DNA of 64,000 nt, taken from assembly GCA_031292355.1 (NCBI GenBank), contig JARLHI010000075.1, forward strand, positions 62,001 to 126,000, read 5' to 3'. The stretch comes from Candidatus Obscuribacterales bacterium. Its GTDB lineage: Bacteria > Cyanobacteriota > Vampirovibrionia > Obscuribacterales > Obscuribacteraceae. This document shows positions 42,350 through 50,784 of this stretch, piece after piece. Numbering within the stretch: position 1 is the stretch's first letter; each line of letters opens with the position of its first letter. The position numbers and the translations under genes are program-made. The notes under the pieces are model-generated. The model was not told the DNA's origin and searched no databases. It saw only the letters and a program-made list of their open reading frames with translations.

Positions 42350-43324
42350 TTAGAAGTTGGTTTCTACAGCAATTGGGTTCTCACGAGCGGCAACGTTGTC
42401 ATCAACACCGATGTTAGCTGTATTCCAGGGAGCGAATTTGCAACCGAAATCAGTTGTTTTGTTGGTGTAGATACCTGAACCATGCAGACCTTGACCGAAT
42501 TCTGTTGATTGTTGAGCAGTAAGAGCACCAATTGGTGTGTGTCTCAAAACGCTAGAACCGTAGTCTTGAATCGTTTGACCGGTAGAGATATTAGTTCCGC
42601 CGATTTTCATACGTTGACCACCGCCTAAATCAACTGATGTTTGATAAAGATCGTTGTTCGAACCAGCAGGACCGTTGTTATAACCAACACCTGTTGGAAT
42701 ACCAAACGGGATGCCCCAGCCGGCGAGTGCGCCCATTTCAGTCACTTCGTCCTGAGCGATACCGCCACCACCAAGGATGCTTGGCAGTTCTTTGCGTTCG
42801 AATTCAGTTGTCTTTTGACCACTGCGGCGAACTTTATTGATGGTTGTGTAGTAGCCGCCCGTTCCTGGCAGAATGCCCGATTGCGGCACGGCAACTTGCT
42901 CGGCTGGATTAAAGTTAGAACCAGGTGATTGCAAATAAGAAGGAATAGGTCCCGGAGCAGACGATGGTGGTGGAATGAATCCACTCAAAGCGGGTCCAAG
43001 AACGCCAGGTGGTGTCAATGCAGCTCCACCTAAAGGAAGGGACAAGCCAGTGAAACCTTGGTCAATCGAGTTAGAAGGAATTGATGGCACCCATGGCATC
43101 AAAGCAGCTGATCCAGCCATACCTGGAGTAACTGGCCAAGGAGTTGGTCCGCAACCTACCGCAGGAATCGGTCCGCCGACGGCTGGCACCAAAGGAGCTG
43201 TCAATTGAGTTCCTGGCAGATACGGGTCAAACAATGTGGTCGTTCCCTGGGCAAAAGCTTGAGGAATAGCGGCGCCCAGAGCGGCAGCGGCAATAGCTAG
43301 TTTGATGAATTTATTGTGGAACAT
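42350..43324 (-). CDS. secreted protein, paralogue of the 43351 gene product
   Basis: A 324-aa precursor with SD AGGAGG before ATG 43324 and a signal peptide (LAIAAAALGAAIPQAFAQ). The first 120 mature residues match the neighbour at 43351-44139: a TTT start, PY..GT, then GPIPAVGCG.TPW.V.PG..GSAA.MPW and N.IDQ. The C-terminal 180 residues are unique, with strand-like repeats (GQKTTEFERKELP, GQTIQDYGSSVLRHTPIGA, GSGIYTNKTTDFG). A pair of conserved Cys (VGCG and FGCKF) could form a disulphide. No family is recognised. Probably exported to the envelope or surface as part of the secretion machine. Confidence 0.6.
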   Translation of the reverse strand: MFHNKFIKLAIAAAALGAAIPQAFAQGTTTLFDPYLPGTQLTAPLVPAVGGPIPAVGCGPTPWPVTPGMAGSAALMPWVPSIPSNSIDQGFTGLSLPLGGAALTPPGVLGPALSGFIPPPSSAPGPIPSYLQSPGSNFNPAEQVAVPQSGILPGTGGYYTTINKVRRSGQKTTEFERKELPSILGGGGIAQDEVTEMGALAGWGIPFGIPTGVGYNNGPAGSNNDLYQTSVDLGGGQRMKIGGTNISTGQTIQDYGSSVLRHTPIGALTAQQSTEFGQGLHGSGIYTNKTTDFGCKFAPWNTANIGVDDNVAARENPIAVETNF

Positions 43325-43350
43325 ACTGGCCTCCTAAGCCGTTGCATCAG

Positions 43351-44139
43351 TTAATAAGGAGCGATGGTTTGCCGAGCTCGCAAGTCTGGACCCTGGAATA
43401 GCGTGTGAGTTCCAGTGCCTAGATTCACATATGACGAGTTAGGTAAATTCGGTTGAGCGTTGCGTGTACTTCCGTACTGTCCTGGATAATTTTGTATCCG
43501 TGGACCGTCGTCAGAAACTTGAGGATCTTGAGCACGGTCTGGATTTTGCGAAGCGGGATAACCGTAGTCATTCGTTTGCACTCCAGTCGTACGCAGCAAA
43601 CCCAAATCTTGCGTTGATTGAAATCCAGTTCTTGTTGTTGGCGCAGCATCTGCTGGCAGACTGCCATCAGAATTTACGTTCACAACTGCAGCTGCACTAG
43701 CAGAACCGGTCGGCGGCTGTAAGTAAGAAGGCATAGCACCAGGGGCAGAAGGAGGAGCAGGAACGGTCATGCTCATTCCCATTGTGTATGGTTCGTACAA
43801 AGAGCCCGAACCGCCAGATAGTGAAACCTGACTGGAACTTTGATCAATCGTATTGGCTGGTAAGTAAGTGTTCCACGGCATGGTTGCAGCGGAACCAGTT
43901 TGTCCTGGATTGACACCCCAGGGGGTGGTGCCACAGCCGACAGCAGGGATAGGTCCTTCGTAAGGAGCGCTACCTGGAGGAGTCCAGGGAGTACCATCCA
44001 TATAAGGAGTGTTATACGTTGTTGTTTGTGCTGAAGCAGCGTTGGTCATAGCGGAAGCGAAGAGAAGCACCAGAACAGCAAAGAATGCACTTTTTGAATT
44101 CAGTGAATATAGTTTTGTCGATTGAGAGACTTTATTCAT
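43351..44139 (-). CDS. secreted protein, first gene of the T4SS block
   Basis: A 262-aa precursor with signal peptide SAFFAVLVLLFASAMTNAASAQ. It shares its first 120 mature residues with the protein at 42350-43324 (GPIPAVGCGTTPWGVNPGQTGSAATMPW) but has a different, Asn/Gln/Tyr/Pro-rich C-terminal half. The two genes are 26 bp apart and arose by duplication and divergence. A promoter of ordinary sigma-70 type lies about 75-105 bp upstream. No family is recognised. Confidence 0.6.
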   Translation of the reverse strand: MNKVSQSTKLYSLNSKSAFFAVLVLLFASAMTNAASAQTTTYNTPYMDGTPWTPPGSAPYEGPIPAVGCGTTPWGVNPGQTGSAATMPWNTYLPANTIDQSSSQVSLSGGSGSLYEPYTMGMSMTVPAPPSAPGAMPSYLQPPTGSASAAAVVNVNSDGSLPADAAPTTRTGFQSTQDLGLLRTTGVQTNDYGYPASQNPDRAQDPQVSDDGPRIQNYPGQYGSTRNAQPNLPNSSYVNLGTGTHTLFQGPDLRARQTIAPY

Positions 44140-44439
44140 GATTGCGACTCGAAGAGCTCGGGTGTTTGTGAGGACTCGGTCAGGTCAGGTCTTTTGGTGA
44201 AAGAAGAATGACCTGCTCTATAAAGTACTTCTTGGAACGGCCAATGTCTTGGGTGGTTCTACGCAACACCCCCCGGTTTCTCCCACTAGAATCCCTGAAA
44301 CGCGGCAAAATCATAAAAAGATTGGATTAAATCGCAAAATCGAAGAAAAATCGTGTAATCCTGCCGCGCGTCAATTTTGTATCAACGTGACAAAACTGAC
44401 TCCTCATTCCTGTATCGTAGAGATTGCTCCTGAGTAAAT
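44140..44439. other. divergent promoter region between T4SS block and permease operon
   Basis: No gene is seen in these 300 bases. On the minus strand TTGGCC (44244-44239), a 16-bp spacer and TATAGA (44222-44217) form a good sigma-70 promoter for the gene at 43351-44139. A CAGGTCA/TGACCTG inverted repeat (44181-44187, 44209-44215) lies in its leader. A CCCAC core at 44282-44286 is only a weak match to the block's operator. A GTGACA near 44389 could be a -35 for the permease at 44440. Confidence 0.5.
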
Positions 44440-46350
44440 ATGGATTTGGCAAAGCACTCAACATTTAAAGATTGGTTTCTCGAAGGTAGTAAAGCCGGCG
44501 ATCACCAGGTCCAACATCAAGACGCCTGGTGGCGTGTGATGTGTTTGACCGGCGTCGATTATTTCTCGACGCTCGGCTATCAACCAGGCATCGCCTATCT
44601 GGCCGCTGGATTGCTTTCGCCTGTAGCCACCCTTATATTGATCGTCGTCACACTTTTTGGCGCCTTACCAACTTATTGCATCGTCGCTCGAGAAAGTCCA
44701 AACGGTCAGGGCAGTGTAGCCATGCTCGAAAAAATGCTACCTGGTTGGACTGGCAAAACTCTTGTGCTTGCGCTACTAGGATTTGCTGCAACCGCTTTTA
44801 TCATCACGATCACGCTGTCAGCGGCTGATGCGACAGCGCACATCGTTGAAAATCCAATCATGCCGGAAAGTCTGCGCTATCACAAAGTGGAAGTCACTTT
44901 TGTCCTTATCGCGCTTCTGGGCGGTCTCTTTCTACGCGGCTTTCAGGAAGCGATCGGCTTATCGTTCTTTATTGTCTGCGCTTATCTTGGACTCAGTTCG
45001 ATCATTTTAGCCAATGGCATGATGCACATATTTCAGCATCCACAATTGTGCGCTGACTGGTCGAACCATCTATTTAAAGAATATCGCTCACCAGCGGTGA
45101 TGCTCGGTCTGTCACTCTTGATGTTTCCCAAGCTTGCCCTGGGGCTGTCTGGCTTCGAGACAGGGGTGGCTGTCATGCCCCTTGTTAAAGGTGATGCCGA
45201 TGACACGCTGGAAAATCCTAAAGGAAGAATTCGCAATGCCCGTAAATTGCTGATCACAGCCGGCGTCATTATGAGTGTCTTTTTGATGGTCAGCAGCATC
45301 GTCACGACATTGCTCATTCCGGCCCCGCTTTATCAAGAAGGCGGTGCCGCCAATGGCCGGGCGCTGGCATATCTCGCACATACCAATTTAGGTCCTGCTT
45401 TTGGCACCGCTTACGATGTGAGCACCATCCTTATTCTGTGGTTTGCTGGCGCTTCGGCTATTGCCGGATTGCTCAGTCTGGTGCCCAAATATTTGCCGCG
45501 CTACGGCATGGCACCTAGTTGGTCGGCTGCAGTTCGGCCACTGGTTGTCTTTTTCACGACAGTCGCTTTTGGTGTCACTGCGATTTTTAAAGCTGGCGTA
45601 GACGACCAAGCAAGCGCTTACGCGACAGGTGTTCTGGTGCTGATCACATCAGCTGCGGTAGCAGCGACAATTAGTGTGTGCCGCAGCACCTCACGTTGGA
45701 AGCTCTACTTCGTCGGCACCACTTTTGTATTCATATATACGGCTTTCGCCAATATGGCCGAAAGACCAGAAGGTGTGCAAATAGCCTTGTTCTTTATTGC
45801 CAGCATCCTGATTGCTTCGATTGTTTCTCGCGCAATTAGAGCTACTGAATTACGAGTTGAGCAGGTCACAATTGACGACAAAGCTCTTTCATTCGTAGAT
45901 AAGGCAATGAAGAATCACATGGGCGAAATCAGACTGCTGGCTCATCGCCAGGGTATGAAAGACTTCCGTCAAAACGAAATTCGCTCGCGTCTGATTCACA
46001 GCATTCAAAAAGAAGAAGGTGATTTTATTTTTCTCGAAGTCAATCTTTCGGATGCGTCTGAATTTTCTGAAGAGCTTCTATGTGTGTCAGGACACGAAGA
46101 AAATGGCTACGACATTTTACGCTGTGCCAGTGCCGCTGTTCCAAACGCTATTGCAGCCATCTTATTAGAAATTCGCGACCGCACAGGCATCACGCCCCAT
46201 GTCTATTTCGGCTGGACCGAGGGGCATCCGATTGCTTCTACCTTTAAATATATTTTTCTGGGTGACGGCGAAACAGCAACTCTGACGCGCGAAATTTTGC
46301 GCTCGGCAGAACCTTATGAAGAAAGGAGGCCCATTGTCCACGTCGGTTAA
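44440..46350 (+). CDS. APC-superfamily amino-acid permease
   Basis: A 636-aa membrane transporter. The first conserved block is CLTGVDYFSTLGYQPGIAYLAAG, the unwound-TM1 substrate site of APC carriers. About twelve TM helices follow (ATLILIVVTLFGALPTYCIV, LVLALLGFAATAFIITITL, VMLGLSLLMFPKLALGLSGFETGVAVMP and others). A cytoplasmic C-terminal domain of about 170 residues contains strand-helix elements (EEGDFIFLEVNLSDASEFSEELL, NGYDILRCASAAVPNAIAAILLEIRD). The soluble tail recalls regulated APC and KimA-like transporters. Substrate is not deducible from sequence; amino acids or K+ are possible. Its stop overlaps the next gene by 17 bp, which suggests translational coupling to a PknG-like signalling protein. 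Confidence 0.85.
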   Translation: MDLAKHSTFKDWFLEGSKAGDHQVQHQDAWWRVMCLTGVDYFSTLGYQPGIAYLAAGLLSPVATLILIVVTLFGALPTYCIVARESPNGQGSVAMLEKMLPGWTGKTLVLALLGFAATAFIITITLSAADATAHIVENPIMPESLRYHKVEVTFVLIALLGGLFLRGFQEAIGLSFFIVCAYLGLSSIILANGMMHIFQHPQLCADWSNHLFKEYRSPAVMLGLSLLMFPKLALGLSGFETGVAVMPLVKGDADDTLENPKGRIRNARKLLITAGVIMSVFLMVSSIVTTLLIPAPLYQEGGAANGRALAYLAHTNLGPAFGTAYDVSTILILWFAGASAIAGLLSLVPKYLPRYGMAPSWSAAVRPLVVFFTTVAFGVTAIFKAGVDDQASAYATGVLVLITSAAVAATISVCRSTSRWKLYFVGTTFVFIYTAFANMAERPEGVQIALFFIASILIASIVSRAIRATELRVEQVTIDDKALSFVDKAMKNHMGEIRLLAHRQGMKDFRQNEIRSRLIHSIQKEEGDFIFLEVNLSDASEFSEELLCVSGHEENGYDILRCASAAVPNAIAAILLEIRDRTGITPHVYFGWTEGHPIASTFKYIFLGDGETATLTREILRSAEPYEERRPIVHVG

Positions 46351-46804
46351 TTGCCATAAACCAGGTTGTGCTGGAAACGTCGAGCATGGTATTTGCTCTG
46401 TTTGTGGGCAGCCTGCTCATCTTCACTCTAACGATGTAGAAGACTTGAACACGCGCGATGAGGTGCTGACCTCATTACGAGAGCTTCTGACTGGACGAGA
46501 AGCGCGACCGACAAGAGAAGAACTTAAAGAAGCGGCCGATCGCCTGTCGCTTGTTGCTCCATATAACTTCCAGTCCTGGCGTCTGCATGCTGATTTATTG
46601 CTGAACGCCCTTAATCAGTTACTGACGCGTCAACTCGAAGCTGACACCAGTTTTAAGATTCTGACAATTCCTCTGCGCGAAGAGGACTTAAGGAATGCTG
46701 CCGAAGCAGCCCTCAGACAGTGCGCCCATTTTGCAGATAGCGCAGAAAAACGCATTGCCCTTGTAGATGAAGCAAATAGTGTTCGGCGCAAGACCTGGTT
46801 TTAA
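46334..46804 (+). CDS. kinase-less PknG-like protein (zinc knuckle plus C-terminal helical tail)
   Basis: A 156-aa protein. TTG 46334 is preferred because AAAGGAGG lies directly upstream; the in-frame ATG at 46316 has none. Residues 7-24 form a CX4CX8CX2C site (CHKPGCAGNVEHGICSVCG) like the N-terminal knuckle of actinobacterial PknG-type kinases. The rest is helical (EELKEAADRLSLVAPYNFQSW, EEDLRNAAEAALRQCAHFAD) and ends in RIALVDEANSVRRKTWF. This closely resembles the C-terminus of PknG (LVD-ANxVRPxT). In PknG a kinase domain of roughly 300 residues separates these ends; here it is missing. A regulatory or adaptor role in amino-acid sensing is inferred, helped by the permease upstream and the GlnX-like gene 21 bp downstream. 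Confidence 0.65.
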   Translation: MSTSVNCHKPGCAGNVEHGICSVCGQPAHLHSNDVEDLNTRDEVLTSLRELLTGREARPTREELKEAADRLSLVAPYNFQSWRLHADLLLNALNQLLTRQLEADTSFKILTIPLREEDLRNAAEAALRQCAHFADSAEKRIALVDEANSVRRKTWF

Positions 46805-46825
46805 CTGAATAGGAGTTTATTGCTC

Positions 46826-48238
46826 ATGCCTACGGCGCAAATGGATCCTCTCATCGACATGCTCAGAACCGCGCGCCGGGACGTCACCCCCATTCGCCTG
46901 CGACTTTTGCTCGTGATCATCATCGGCCTAACGCTCATCTTTTGCATGTTCACCATCAACACTATTCATCAACATACGGTCGCGGTCCAATCAATTGGTT
47001 CGGACGCAGCACCATCTGTCATAGCAGCGCATCAAATCGAAATTGGCGTGCAAGCGATGGATGCCGACCTGACTGGCGAGCTTCTGCAACCGGTCAGTTC
47101 CAGACTAGGGCAACAATTTGCCCACGATTACGAAAAATGGCGAGTGCTCGTAGGCAAAGAACTGATTGCAGCAGCAAGAAACATTACTTATGGCGATATC
47201 GAAGCAGAATCCGTAGAAAACCTGCAAACTAACTTTGGTTTATACACAACTCAAGCGCAAATGGCCCGAGACGCGCACCAAGTAAACGCAGACGATGCCG
47301 CCCTACGAAATTACCGGGCTTCGCTAAAGACGCTGCAGCAATCATTGATTCCCGAGGCCGAGAAGCTGAATAGAACGAATGGCGATATTTTAGAAACGGT
47401 CTTTCACCAGGAAGAATCCGAATCGTCACTTTCTGGCGGCTTTGTTCTGGTCCTGGGCATAATGCTCACGGCTCTTCTTGGAGCCTGTCAAATCTATCTC
47501 AGTAAGCGCTTTAGGAGACGTTTCAACATTCCGCTCTTATTTGCCACAATGACTTTAATTGGCTTTGTGCAACACCTGTACCCGGCTTTGCAAGAGAACA
47601 CTGGTCACCTTAAAATTGCCAAAGACGACTCTTATGATTCGATCGCCGCTTTGATGAACGCACGCGCTGATGCTTACGATGCTAACGCCTGTCAAAGTCG
47701 CTGGCTGTTAGATCGACAAAACACTGAATCCATCGAAAAAAGTTTTTCGACAGCAGTGGGCAAAATCGCCAGCTTCGGACCTGAGAATGATTACTCAAAG
47801 ACTGTAGAAAAGGTTGAAAAACAAATCAAAGATGGTGCGAAGGTAAACGTGCCAGGCTTTGGTGGTGCGCTTGCTGACGCTCTTGCCAATTTACGTTTTG
47901 CCGGCGAAAGCCAGGCCGCGTTCGATATGTTGAAAGCCTTTGGTGCTTATCAAACCGCCGATCAGTCGATGAAACGATATGAAAAATCAGGTGATCACAA
48001 AACGGCCATCGAACTTGGTCTGGGTTACGATCCAGACGCCACCAAATACGCTTTTAACAAATTTGACGATGCCCTTTTGCGCACACTCGCAATTAATAAA
48101 GAGCAATTCGATCGGGCGATCAAAGATGCCACCAGCGACGTGCATGGTCTGACTATCTCTTGCCTGCTCGTTGCTTTCTTAATAATCGTCTGCACCTATT
48201 GGGGTCTGCGCGACCGCCTGGCGGAATACGCAGGCTGA
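46826..48238 (+). CDS. four-TM membrane protein, GlnX-like
   Basis: A 470-aa protein starting at ATG 46826 (AGGAG ten bases upstream). Topology is TM1 (LRLLLVIIIGLTLIFCMFTIN), about 160 extracytoplasmic helical residues, and a central TM pair (GGFVLVLGIMLTALLGACQIYL and IPLLFATMTLIGFVQHLYP). A second extracytoplasmic helical domain with ARADAYDANACQSRWLLD follows, then a C-terminal TM (LTISCLLVAFLIIVCTYWG). This layout and the AxAYDANAxxSRxLLD motif match what I recall of GlnX, the membrane partner of GlnH and PknG in actinobacteria. A four-helix sensor of the CHASE3/MCP type is the alternative. It is operonic with the PknG-like gene. Confidence 0.55.
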   Translation: MPTAQMDPLIDMLRTARRDVTPIRLRLLLVIIIGLTLIFCMFTINTIHQHTVAVQSIGSDAAPSVIAAHQIEIGVQAMDADLTGELLQPVSSRLGQQFAHDYEKWRVLVGKELIAAARNITYGDIEAESVENLQTNFGLYTTQAQMARDAHQVNADDAALRNYRASLKTLQQSLIPEAEKLNRTNGDILETVFHQEESESSLSGGFVLVLGIMLTALLGACQIYLSKRFRRRFNIPLLFATMTLIGFVQHLYPALQENTGHLKIAKDDSYDSIAALMNARADAYDANACQSRWLLDRQNTESIEKSFSTAVGKIASFGPENDYSKTVEKVEKQIKDGAKVNVPGFGGALADALANLRFAGESQAAFDMLKAFGAYQTADQSMKRYEKSGDHKTAIELGLGYDPDATKYAFNKFDDALLRTLAINKEQFDRAIKDATSDVHGLTISCLLVAFLIIVCTYWGLRDRLAEYAG

Positions 48239-48379
48239 AATTTCACGAATCAAGCCAGTCAAAATCTTTTTCAAAAAAATTAGATTAGAATGCGATTTTG
48301 CCTAAATTTTGCAAGGTAAAATTTGGTGCCGTATGTACGTAGGGTATACAACGCCAAGATGATCAGCCCGCCCCGCATA

Positions 48380-48405
48380 TGGTGCTGCCCCCGGGGGCGA
48401 TACCA
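48380..48405 (+). other. G/C-rich hairpin in the leader of the coiled-coil gene
   Basis: TGGT-GCT-GCCCCC at 48380-48392 faces GGGGGC-GAT-ACCA at 48393-48405. The 6-bp inner stem has no loop as written, so a few central pairs must open. An internal GCT/GAT mismatch and a 4-bp outer stem follow. It lies about 110 bases before the start at 48516 and has no T-tract, so a regulatory leader structure or a cruciform is more likely than a terminator. Confidence 0.35.
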
Positions 48406-48515
48406 AGTGGAAAATGCTTCTGATAAAACAAAAGACCTCACAGATGGTGCCAAAAAGTTATTGATAAAAAGCGCCACTTAGCGTATATCATAAGGTAGCA
48501 AGAAAGGGGTGGTGT

Positions 48516-49130
48516 GTGAGCAGTCAAAATTCAGCAGCCTTGCAGAACCAAGGCATTAATCAGTCCGAGTCCAAGCATGAATCGGCAATCGATCTCGAAG
48601 GGCTTGATCATCTGTTTAAATGGGCATCAGAGATGGTGGCTGAAGGCGAAGACAATCGCGTGCGCCAAACTCGCGACAAAAGAGTTCGCCGAGAAGTTCT
48701 CGAAGTCGTTCAGCAAGCCAGAGAATCCAAAGTCGTCACCGAAGCCTTAGATGAAGCTTCTTATTTGCAGCGCCGCGTAATTGCACTGCTGCAGAAAATG
48801 ACGGAAGTTACAGAAGAAAATGCTGCCATCAAACAAATTATGGTCAGCCAGTACTACACTCTGCAACGCATTCCTTATCTGGAAACCCAAGTTAAGCAAA
48901 TGCGCACTCTTGAATTCGAGCGCGACGCAGCCGTAACCGAACGTAGATATTTGATGGACGCTCTTGCCAAGTTAAAGACAGAGCGCGATCTTCTCGACGA
49001 CATGGTGACATGTTGCGAATCAGAAAATGTTCGAGTTGCCAAACTTTTTCAAGAAGCGAAACTCGAAGTAGAAACACTCAAAGCAAAGCGCTGGTGGCAC
49101 AATTTAGTTCCACGTAGCTGGATTGCTTGA
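48516..49130 (+). CDS. coiled-coil hypothetical protein
   Basis: A 204-aa soluble protein starting at GTG 48516 with a G-rich ribosome site (AAAGGGGTGG) close by. It is almost entirely charged helix. Heptad-like stretches include ALDEASYLQRRVIALLQKMTEVTEENAAIKQ and the segment after RYLMDALAKLKTERDLLDDM. It ends in a basic Trp-rich tail (KRWWHNLVPRSWIA) that could bind the membrane surface. No family is recognised. It is monocistronic, with a strong terminator. Confidence 0.6.
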   Translation: MSSQNSAALQNQGINQSESKHESAIDLEGLDHLFKWASEMVAEGEDNRVRQTRDKRVRREVLEVVQQARESKVVTEALDEASYLQRRVIALLQKMTEVTEENAAIKQIMVSQYYTLQRIPYLETQVKQMRTLEFERDAAVTERRYLMDALAKLKTERDLLDDMVTCCESENVRVAKLFQEAKLEVETLKAKRWWHNLVPRSWIA

Positions 49131-49169
49131 ACTTAAACGGTCTTTCCTCATACCTAAACTATGATCGCA

Positions 49170-49200
49170 AACACGCTGGTTCGCCAGCGTGTTTTTTTTT
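49170..49200 (+). terminator. rho-independent terminator
   Basis: AACACGCTGG (49170-49179), loop TTCG and CCAGCGTGTT (49184-49193) form a perfect 10-bp stem, followed by a run of T to 49200. It ends the coiled-coil gene and lies 26 bp before the stop of convergent rarA. Confidence 0.93.
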
Positions 49201-49225
49201 GATGCCTACAATCAAACTAATCCCA

Positions 49226-50515
49226 TCAGCTCTTTGCTAGTCTCGACTTTTTGATTTTGCCCTCAAAGCCTCGGTCAGTCGGTTCAAAATAAGTGCGCCC
49301 GGCAAGCTCTTTGGGCAGACATTCCATTTCTTCGGCACGCCCGCCCTCAAAATCATGCGCGTATTGATAGCCTTTGCCATAGCCAACATCTTTCATTAAC
49401 CGAGTTGGTGCATTGCGCAGGTGCAATGGCACTGGATGCTGAATCATCTCCAAGGCATCCTGTGCCACCATATTATAAGCTTTATAAACGGCGTTCGACT
49501 TGGGCGCGTAAGCCATATAGACAACAGCCTGAGCTAGAGCAATCTTTGCCTCGGGCATACCGATGAACTGAACTGTTTGCATTGCCGCTATTGCCTGTGT
49601 CAAAGCGGTTGGAGCTGCAAGACCAATGTCTTCAGACGCAAAACGCACCATGCGTCTGGCTACATACATTGGATCTTCGCCTGCTTCAAGCATGCGGGCG
49701 AGCCAGTAAAGGCTCGCATCCACATCTGAATTACGCATCGATTTATGCAAAGCCGAAATTAAGTTGTAGTGATTCTCGCCGTCTTTGTCGTATTTAAGAA
49801 TCGCCTGCTGAATGGCACCTTTAACATCTTTTTCTGAAATTTCAGATCCCTGACGACGCTTGCACAACCATACAGCTAGCTCCAGACTGTTCAATGCTGT
49901 GCGTGCGTCGCCTGACGAATAAGTGGCAAGAAGAGACAAAATGTCGTCTGAAACAGTGACGTTTTCTTTGCCGAGACCACGTTCTTCGTCAGTCAGTGCT
50001 CGTTTCATGATGGCGACAAGGTGTTCAGGATCGAGTTCATGCAAAATGAAAACTTTCATTCGCGATAACAAAGCTGAATTGATCTCAAACGATGGATTTT
50101 CAGTGGTAGCACCAATTAATAAAATGGTGCCGTTTTCAACGTATGGCAAAAATGCATCTTGTTGGGCTTTGTTGAATCTGTGAATTTCATCGACAAACAA
50201 CACAGTGCGAGTGCCTTCAATGTTCATGAAGGTCTCGGCCTCTTGCATCACATTTTTGATTTCTTTAATGCCCGATATCACAGCCGAAAAGGAAACCCAG
50301 CGACTCTTAGCTTTTGCCGTGACGACTCTTGCTAGGGTTGTTTTGCCAACGCCTGGAGGTCCCCATAATATAAATGAAGCAAGCTCACCAGTTTCTACCA
50401 TTTGCCGCAGAATGCCATTATCGTCGAGCAAACTCGACTGACCGATGAACTCATCAAGACTTTGCGGTCGCATTCTATCGGCGAGAGGTGCTCTGGCTGG
50501 CTTTGTCTCAACCAC
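49226..50515 (-). CDS. rarA: replication-associated recombination protein RarA (MgsA)
   Basis: A 429-aa AAA+ ATPase. Family opening RMRPQSLDEFIGQSSLL, Walker A GPPGVGKTT at residues 52-60, and Walker B LFVDEIHRFNKAQQDAFLP with the RarA-specific HRFNK. Sensor GATTENPSFEINSALLSRM and the C-terminal tetramerisation part (SDVDASLYWLARMLEAGEDP, RRMVRFASEDIGLA) follow. RarA acts at stalled replication forks together with SSB and RecA pathway proteins. Length fits the family. It is monocistronic and followed by the convergent coiled-coil gene. Confidence 0.96.
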   Translation of the reverse strand: MVETKPARAPLADRMRPQSLDEFIGQSSLLDDNGILRQMVETGELASFILWGPPGVGKTTLARVVTAKAKSRWVSFSAVISGIKEIKNVMQEAETFMNIEGTRTVLFVDEIHRFNKAQQDAFLPYVENGTILLIGATTENPSFEINSALLSRMKVFILHELDPEHLVAIMKRALTDEERGLGKENVTVSDDILSLLATYSSGDARTALNSLELAVWLCKRRQGSEISEKDVKGAIQQAILKYDKDGENHYNLISALHKSMRNSDVDASLYWLARMLEAGEDPMYVARRMVRFASEDIGLAAPTALTQAIAAMQTVQFIGMPEAKIALAQAVVYMAYAPKSNAVYKAYNMVAQDALEMIQHPVPLHLRNAPTRLMKDVGYGKGYQYAHDFEGGRAEEMECLPKELAGRTYFEPTDRGFEGKIKKSRLAKS

Positions 50516-50565
50516 TTTACACCTGCCTCAAAAATCGCGACTTACTGACATCATCAAATAGACCG

Positions 50566-50730
50566 TTAAATTCCGTCGCCAATATTCTTCTCGGCAGACA
50601 GGGCTGAGGTGGTGTTCTTCGCTGTAATCTTTTTTTGATTTTCCATATACAGTTTCATAGCCAAGGCGCAGGCAAACACACACACTGCAAAAATTGCCAA
50701 ATAAATAGCTATCTCCGTGGTGGGAGTCAT
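50566..50730 (-). CDS. small membrane protein
   Basis: A 54-aa protein with one TM helix (IAIYLAIFAVCVFACALAMKLYM) and a polar Lys/Thr/Ser tail. ATG 50730 is taken as start, although a TTG at 50760 is in frame; neither has a strong SD. It follows another tiny membrane frame (50785-50886). Function unknown. Confidence 0.45.
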   Translation of the reverse strand: MTPTTEIAIYLAIFAVCVFACALAMKLYMENQKKITAKNTTSALSAEKNIGDGI

Positions 50731-50784
50731 ATCGAAATCATATATGTGTTTTAAATCCAAGCCCGTTACCTGATACCGGCGCCT

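Noticed and set aside
44268..44286. Possible sixth operator upstream of the 43351-44139 gene
   Set aside because: Only the CCCAC core matches and no -10 box occurs at the expected distance; an ordinary sigma-70 promoter lies further downstream instead.
48280..48477. 65-aa minus-strand frame in the leader of the coiled-coil gene
   Set aside because: No ribosome site and odd composition; the region reads better as a leader with a hairpin.
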